Assembly (NCBI GenBank): GCA_900546465.1
Contig: URCX01000052.1
Span: forward strand, 1-11,825
Direction: 5' to 3'
Source of the DNA: an uncultured Bacteroidota bacterium
Lineage (GTDB): Bacteria; Bacteroidota; Bacteroidia; Bacteroidales; P3
DNA length: 11,825 nucleotides
The position numbers and the translations under genes are program-made. Shown here piece after piece: positions 9,083-11,825 of this stretch. The notes beneath the pieces were generated by a model, which saw nothing but the letters and a program-made list of their open reading frames with translations, was not told the origin of the DNA and did no database searches. Every line of letters starts with the position of its first letter. The first letter of the stretch is position 1.

Positions 9083-9868
9083 ATGAGAAGATTTATTATT
9101 ACCCTCGCTGCATGTTTGAGTGCAGGCGTAATGTTCGGGCAAATCCAATTTACGGACATCAATCCCGACGCAGTAGTAACAGGAGACCTTGAAATGGGCT
9201 ATCCTATTTCGGTAAGCGTAGGCAATCAAAACCCTTCGGAGACACAGTTCTATGTGCAGAATTATTGGGAGTACGCTTCGTCGTATATTGCCGTATTTGG
9301 AACGGGAGCAAGCGTTGTTGTAACTAACAGCAACGTATTTAGTGCAGGTTTGGTTACTCTTTTATCGGAAAGAACCGAAATCGGCAGCAATTCCAACTGG
9401 TCTGCTGAGACGTTCCCTGTGCTTCATGACCCTGACGAATACACAACGTGGGTAGGGCAAACAGGCTATGCCGGTTTCAAGGTGCAATTCGGCAGCAATA
9501 TCTATTACGGCTGGATTAAACTTTCGGCGAATAATGACAAAACATTCACTGTCTACGAATATGCCGTCGAAACCACAGCAGGCAAAGCCATTGCAGCAGG
9601 CGACAAAGTCGGCAGCAGCAGTATTGTAAGCATCAAGACAAACAATCTGACACTCTATCCCAACCCTGTTTCCGAACGTTTGACAATCGATTTGCCGGAG
9701 GGAGCAGAACAAATGACGATTTGCGACATAACAGGCAAAGAAATTATTTCTTTCAAGGCTGAAAGCAGCATGCAAACCATTGATGTCAGCAACTTAACCA
9801 CAGGAACTTATCTTTTGAAGGTACGAACCCAAAGCGGAATAAGCACAAAGAAAATCATCATCCGTTAG
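9083..9868 (+). CDS. Small exported protein with T9SS type A sorting domain
   Basis: Function unknown. The 261-residue product has a signal peptide (MRRFIITLAACLSAGVMFG, likely cut before Q20), a roughly 165-residue middle region and a C-terminal type IX sorting domain at about 188-261. That domain shows the standard marks: LTLYPNPVSERLTI (189-202), DITGKEI (215-221), IDVSNLTTGTYLLKV (233-247) and a basic IIIR end. The middle contains YYGWIKLSANNDKTFTVYEYA (141-161), a pattern I recall from many Bacteroidota sorting-domain proteins, before a short linker rich in G and S. It should cross the inner membrane by Sec and the outer membrane by SprA, then be released or anchored to surface lipopolysaccharide. 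The frame stays open upstream to 8939, but that stretch holds the panB terminator and would bury the signal peptide, so I chose the ATG at 9083. No clear promoter or Shine-Dalgarno is visible. No enzymatic motif was recognised. Confidence 0.9.
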   Translation: MRRFIITLAACLSAGVMFGQIQFTDINPDAVVTGDLEMGYPISVSVGNQNPSETQFYVQNYWEYASSYIAVFGTGASVVVTNSNVFSAGLVTLLSERTEIGSNSNWSAETFPVLHDPDEYTTWVGQTGYAGFKVQFGSNIYYGWIKLSANNDKTFTVYEYAVETTAGKAIAAGDKVGSSSIVSIKTNNLTLYPNPVSERLTIDLPEGAEQMTICDITGKEIISFKAESSMQTIDVSNLTTGTYLLKVRTQSGISTKKIIIR

Positions 9869-9886
9869 AAAACCCATCATCAAATC

Positions 9887-9932
9887 ATACCCGACAAACC
9901 CGAAATATGCGGTTTGTCGGGTATCTGCTTTT
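9887..9932 (+). terminator. Intrinsic terminator after the T9SS cargo gene
   Basis: ATACCCGACAAACC (9887-9900) and GGTTTGTCGGGTAT (9911-9924) make a perfect 14-bp stem around a 10-base loop, 19 bases after the stop codon. The following tract is CTGCTTTT, a modest T run offset by four bases, so termination may depend mainly on stem stability. Confidence 0.8.
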
Positions 9933-10126
9933 CAGGCACTTGCCCAAACGCCCTTTCAGAAAATTAAAAGGCCGAAAGAAAAAATTAGAACGGCGTTTCA
10001 ATCACAACGAATCGGCGTTTGAACAAAATACTATCGAAATGCCGTTTCTGCAAAGCATTTTTTTCAATGAAGAACAGGCTTAAAATGAATTGGAAAAGTT
10101 TTATTGTTTCTTTTCCTTGAAAGTAC
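9933..10126. other. Non-coding region upstream of the kamD promoter
   Basis: Together with the flanking terminator, promoter and leader this belongs to a 381-base gap without a credible gene. It contains CGGCGTTT at 9991-9998 and 10013-10020, a related TGCCGTTT at 10040-10047 and an inverted AAACGCC at 9946-9952. A perfect 7-bp inverted repeat, GGAAAAG (10092-10098) and CTTTTCC (10110-10116), sits just before the -33 box. A 92-codon minus-strand frame crosses the region but has low-complexity composition, overlaps kamD's start and shows no recognisable domain. No tRNA or known RNA family was recognised. Confidence 0.5.
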
Positions 10127-10157
10127 TTTGTAATTAGCCGCCTTTTTCGTACTTTTG
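10127..10157 (+). promoter_or_regulatory. Promoter of kamD
   Basis: TTTG at 10127-10130, a 19-base spacer and TACTTTTG at 10150-10157 match the Bacteroidota consensus at every defined position. Transcription should begin near 10163, giving a leader of about 87 bases before the kamD ATG. No B12-box-like sequence of a cobalamin riboswitch was seen in the leader, although the enzyme uses B12. Confidence 0.8.
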
Positions 10158-10177
10158 CAGTTTGATTCAGGCTTTCT

Positions 10178-10199
10178 CTCTCTTTGCAAGAAAAGAGGG
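10178..10199 (+). other. Leader hairpin of kamD
   Basis: CTCTCTTT (10178-10185) pairs with AAAGAGGG (10192-10199) over 8 bp, one of them G-U, with a six-base loop. It lies in the predicted kamD leader about 15 bases after the transcription start and 50 bases before the ATG. It may protect the 5' end or be incidental; it is not followed by a T run and so is not a terminator. Confidence 0.35.
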
Positions 10200-10249
10200 T
10201 GGGAAGGAATGAGAATTGCTTGAAAAGGAATAAGTACACTGAAAGAGAT

Positions 10250-11815
10250 ATGGAAAAAAGCAAAATAGGCTTGGATTTTACGAAAGTGGCTTACGCAAAG
10301 GAGCTTGCGAAGACCATTTCCGATCAGGTGCAGGATTTTGTGGACGGTTATTCGACCGTTGCCTGCGAGAGGACGTTATGCCGGTTGATGGGCATAGACG
10401 GGATTGATGAAAGCGGCGTTCCATTGCCGAACGTCTTGGTTGATTATTTGAAAGATAAGGGTATGCTTGCCAACGGAGTATTGCCGGTGTTGGGAAATGC
10501 CGTTATGCAGACGGGAAAAACGCCTGACGAAATTGCGGAGGCGGTTTCCAAGGGATCTTTGGACCTAAGTACTCTTCCGCAGGGCGATGCCGAAAAAGCG
10601 AAAGCGGCTTTGCAGCCTTTTATCGACCAATCTATGCAGAAAATTTCGGCGAACAGAAGACGCAGGGAGAATTACATTGCAACCATAGGAGAAGGCAGAA
10701 AGCCTTATCTATATATTATTGTTGCGACAGGAAACATCTATGAGGACGTTGTGCAGGCTCAGGCCGGTGCAAGACAGGGTGCCGATATTATTGCGGTTAT
10801 CAGAACGACGGGACAGTCGCTTTTGGACTACGTTCCTTATGGTGCAACAACCGAGGGCTTCGGAGGTACTTTCGCAACGCAGGAGAATTTCCGTATAATG
10901 CGTAAGGCGTTGGACGAAGTCGGCGAGGAGGTCGGTCGTTACATCAGATTATGTAACTATTGTTCCGGTTTGTGTATGCCGGAGATAGCTGTGATGGGTG
11001 CTTTGGAGGGTTTGGATGTGATGTTGAACGATGCTTTGTACGGTATCTTGTTCAGGGATATCAATATGCAAAGAACGCTTGTCGATCAGTACTTTTCAAG
11101 AGTAATAAACGGTTTTGCTGGTGTTATAATCAACACAGGAGAGGATAATTATCTTACAACTGCAGATGCTTTCGAGGAAGCACATACCGTTTTGGCTTCC
11201 GACCTTATAAATGAACAGCTTGCCTTTGCAGCAGGTCTGCCTGAGGAGCAAATGGGATTGGGACATGCCTTTGAGATGACACCGGATTTGGAAAACGGTT
11301 TCCTTTACGAGTTGGCTCAGGCTCAGATGATAAGGGAGATATTCCCGAAAGCTCCTTTGAAATATATGCCTCCGACAAAATTTATGACCGGAAACATTTT
11401 CCGAGGACATATTCAAGATGCTTTGTTTAATGAAATATCGATATGGACAGGTCAGGGATTGCAACTTTTGGGTATGATGACCGAGGCAATCCATACTCCG
11501 TTCATGTCCGATCGTTATTTGTCAATAGAAAATGCCCAATACATTTTCAAGAATATGAGAAATCTCGGAGATGATGTGGAGTTTAAGAAAGACGGTATCA
11601 TGCAAACAAGAGCGAGAAAGGTATTGGACGATGCCATTGCTTTGTTGGAAAGAATGACGAAAGAGGGTCTGTTCTCTGCATTGGAGAAAGGTATATTTGC
11701 AGACATAAAACGTCCGCGTAACGGCGGAAAAGGATTGGCGGGAGTGTTTGAAAAAGGTGAGCATTACTACAATCCGTTTATTGGTTTAATGAAAGGAAAA
11801 GGAGGACAACAATAA
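10250..11815 (+). CDS. kamD: Lysine 5,6-aminomutase alpha subunit KamD
   Basis: With KamE this forms the adenosylcobalamin- and PLP-dependent aminomutase that moves the terminal amino group of D-lysine or L-beta-lysine from C6 to C5, a step in lysine fermentation to acetate and butyrate. The product is 521 residues, close to the roughly 516-520 of known alpha subunits. It starts in family style (MEKSKIGLDFTKV). The TIM-barrel core includes YIIVATGNIYEDVVQAQAGA (155-174), VIRTTGQSLLDYVPYGATTEG (183-203), YCSGLCMPEIA (237-247), DALYGILFRDINMQRT (261-276) and NTGEDNYLTT (295-304). PLP-contacting residues recalled from the Clostridium sticklandii structure appear with a one-residue offset: R185, S190, S239, Y264, R269 and D299. 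The B12-binding domain and PLP lysine belong to KamE. The frame is open back to a TTG at 10184, but those 22 codons lie in the leader hairpin region and are atypical, so I chose the ATG at 10250. Its stop overlaps the next start (TAATG). Confidence 0.96.
   Translation: MEKSKIGLDFTKVAYAKELAKTISDQVQDFVDGYSTVACERTLCRLMGIDGIDESGVPLPNVLVDYLKDKGMLANGVLPVLGNAVMQTGKTPDEIAEAVSKGSLDLSTLPQGDAEKAKAALQPFIDQSMQKISANRRRRENYIATIGEGRKPYLYIIVATGNIYEDVVQAQAGARQGADIIAVIRTTGQSLLDYVPYGATTEGFGGTFATQENFRIMRKALDEVGEEVGRYIRLCNYCSGLCMPEIAVMGALEGLDVMLNDALYGILFRDINMQRTLVDQYFSRVINGFAGVIINTGEDNYLTTADAFEEAHTVLASDLINEQLAFAAGLPEEQMGLGHAFEMTPDLENGFLYELAQAQMIREIFPKAPLKYMPPTKFMTGNIFRGHIQDALFNEISIWTGQGLQLLGMMTEAIHTPFMSDRYLSIENAQYIFKNMRNLGDDVEFKKDGIMQTRARKVLDDAIALLERMTKEGLFSALEKGIFADIKRPRNGGKGLAGVFEKGEHYYNPFIGLMKGKGGQQ
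11801..11805 (+). promoter_or_regulatory. Ribosome binding site of the gene after kamD
   Basis: GGAGG lies 9 bases before the ATG at 11815, inside the last kamD codons (KGKGGQQ). This is the strongest Shine-Dalgarno in the window. Together with the one-base TAATG overlap it points to translational coupling, fitting a 1:1 alpha-beta subunit pair. Confidence 0.7.
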
Positions 11816-11825
11816 TGAGCGGCGG
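11815..11825 (+). CDS. kamE: Start of probable KamE, lysine 5,6-aminomutase beta subunit (partial)
   Basis: Only the first three codons and part of a fourth are in the window (M-S-G, then GG). The call rests on position: an ATG overlapping the kamD stop by one base with a strong GGAGG site, where kamE normally follows kamD. MSG(G) also agrees with how I remember KamE N-termini beginning. KamE supplies the Rossmann-type B12-binding domain and the lysine that binds PLP. Nothing in the visible codons alone proves identity. Confidence 0.6.

Noticed and set aside
9083..9115. LAAC at residues 8-11 of the cargo protein, resembling a lipoprotein signal (lipobox).
   Set aside because: The hydrophobic stretch before C11 would be only about seven residues, too short for a normal lipoprotein signal, and a better signal peptidase I site before Q20 follows.
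10158..10249. Cobalamin riboswitch before kamD.
   Set aside because: The leader is under 100 bases and lacks a B12-box; this class usually spans about 200 bases.
9985..10263. A 92-codon minus-strand frame covering the region upstream of kamD.
   Set aside because: It is low-complexity, overlaps the kamD start and runs against a consensus promoter; its hydrophobic first 25 residues are antisense to the purine-rich leader rather than a convincing membrane segment.

Overview
The window reads as chromosomal DNA of an anaerobic member of the Bacteroidota, most likely the order Bacteroidales. Three things point there. It encodes SprA (Sov), the outer-membrane translocon of the type IX secretion system (T9SS), which is confined to this phylum. 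It encodes a small exported protein with a T9SS type A C-terminal sorting domain. Its promoters look like the phylum's TTTG-N19-TAnnTTTG type rather than -35/-10 boxes. A lysine 5,6-aminomutase gene at the right end suggests an amino-acid-fermenting anaerobe, as known in Porphyromonas and Odoribacter relatives. Genus cannot be fixed from the sequence.

Layout. Positions 1-176 are non-coding as far as can be seen. Positions 177-7956 hold a leftward ruvA-sprA pair, with ruvA first and sprA 16 bases after it, behind a good promoter at 7974-8003. A 140-base divergent spacer follows, then rightward panB (8097-8915) with its own likely -7 box and a clear intrinsic terminator at 8970-9005. Next is the rightward gene for the small T9SS cargo protein (9083-9868), closed by a 14-bp perfect stem. 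A 381-base intergenic region (9869-10249) contains short CGGCGTTT-type repeats, an inverted repeat, a textbook Bacteroidota promoter and a leader hairpin. It leads into kamD (10250-11815), and the first codons of a translationally coupled next gene, almost certainly kamE, lie at the right edge.

How the genes relate. SprA is the pore through which folded proteins with C-terminal sorting domains leave the periplasm; the 261-residue protein 1.7 kb away carries exactly such a signal and is a likely client, although the two are on opposite strands and not in one operon. RuvA (Holliday-junction recognition) and PanB (pantothenate synthesis) are housekeeping genes. KamD with KamE forms the B12- and PLP-dependent 5,6-aminomutase of lysine fermentation; with a promoter directly before kamD this is probably the first gene of a catabolic unit that continues to the right.

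No tRNA, rRNA, CRISPR array, insertion sequence or prophage gene was seen. All genes look intact. The least characterised elements are the small cargo protein and the kamD upstream region; I found no convincing evidence of a wholly new system.
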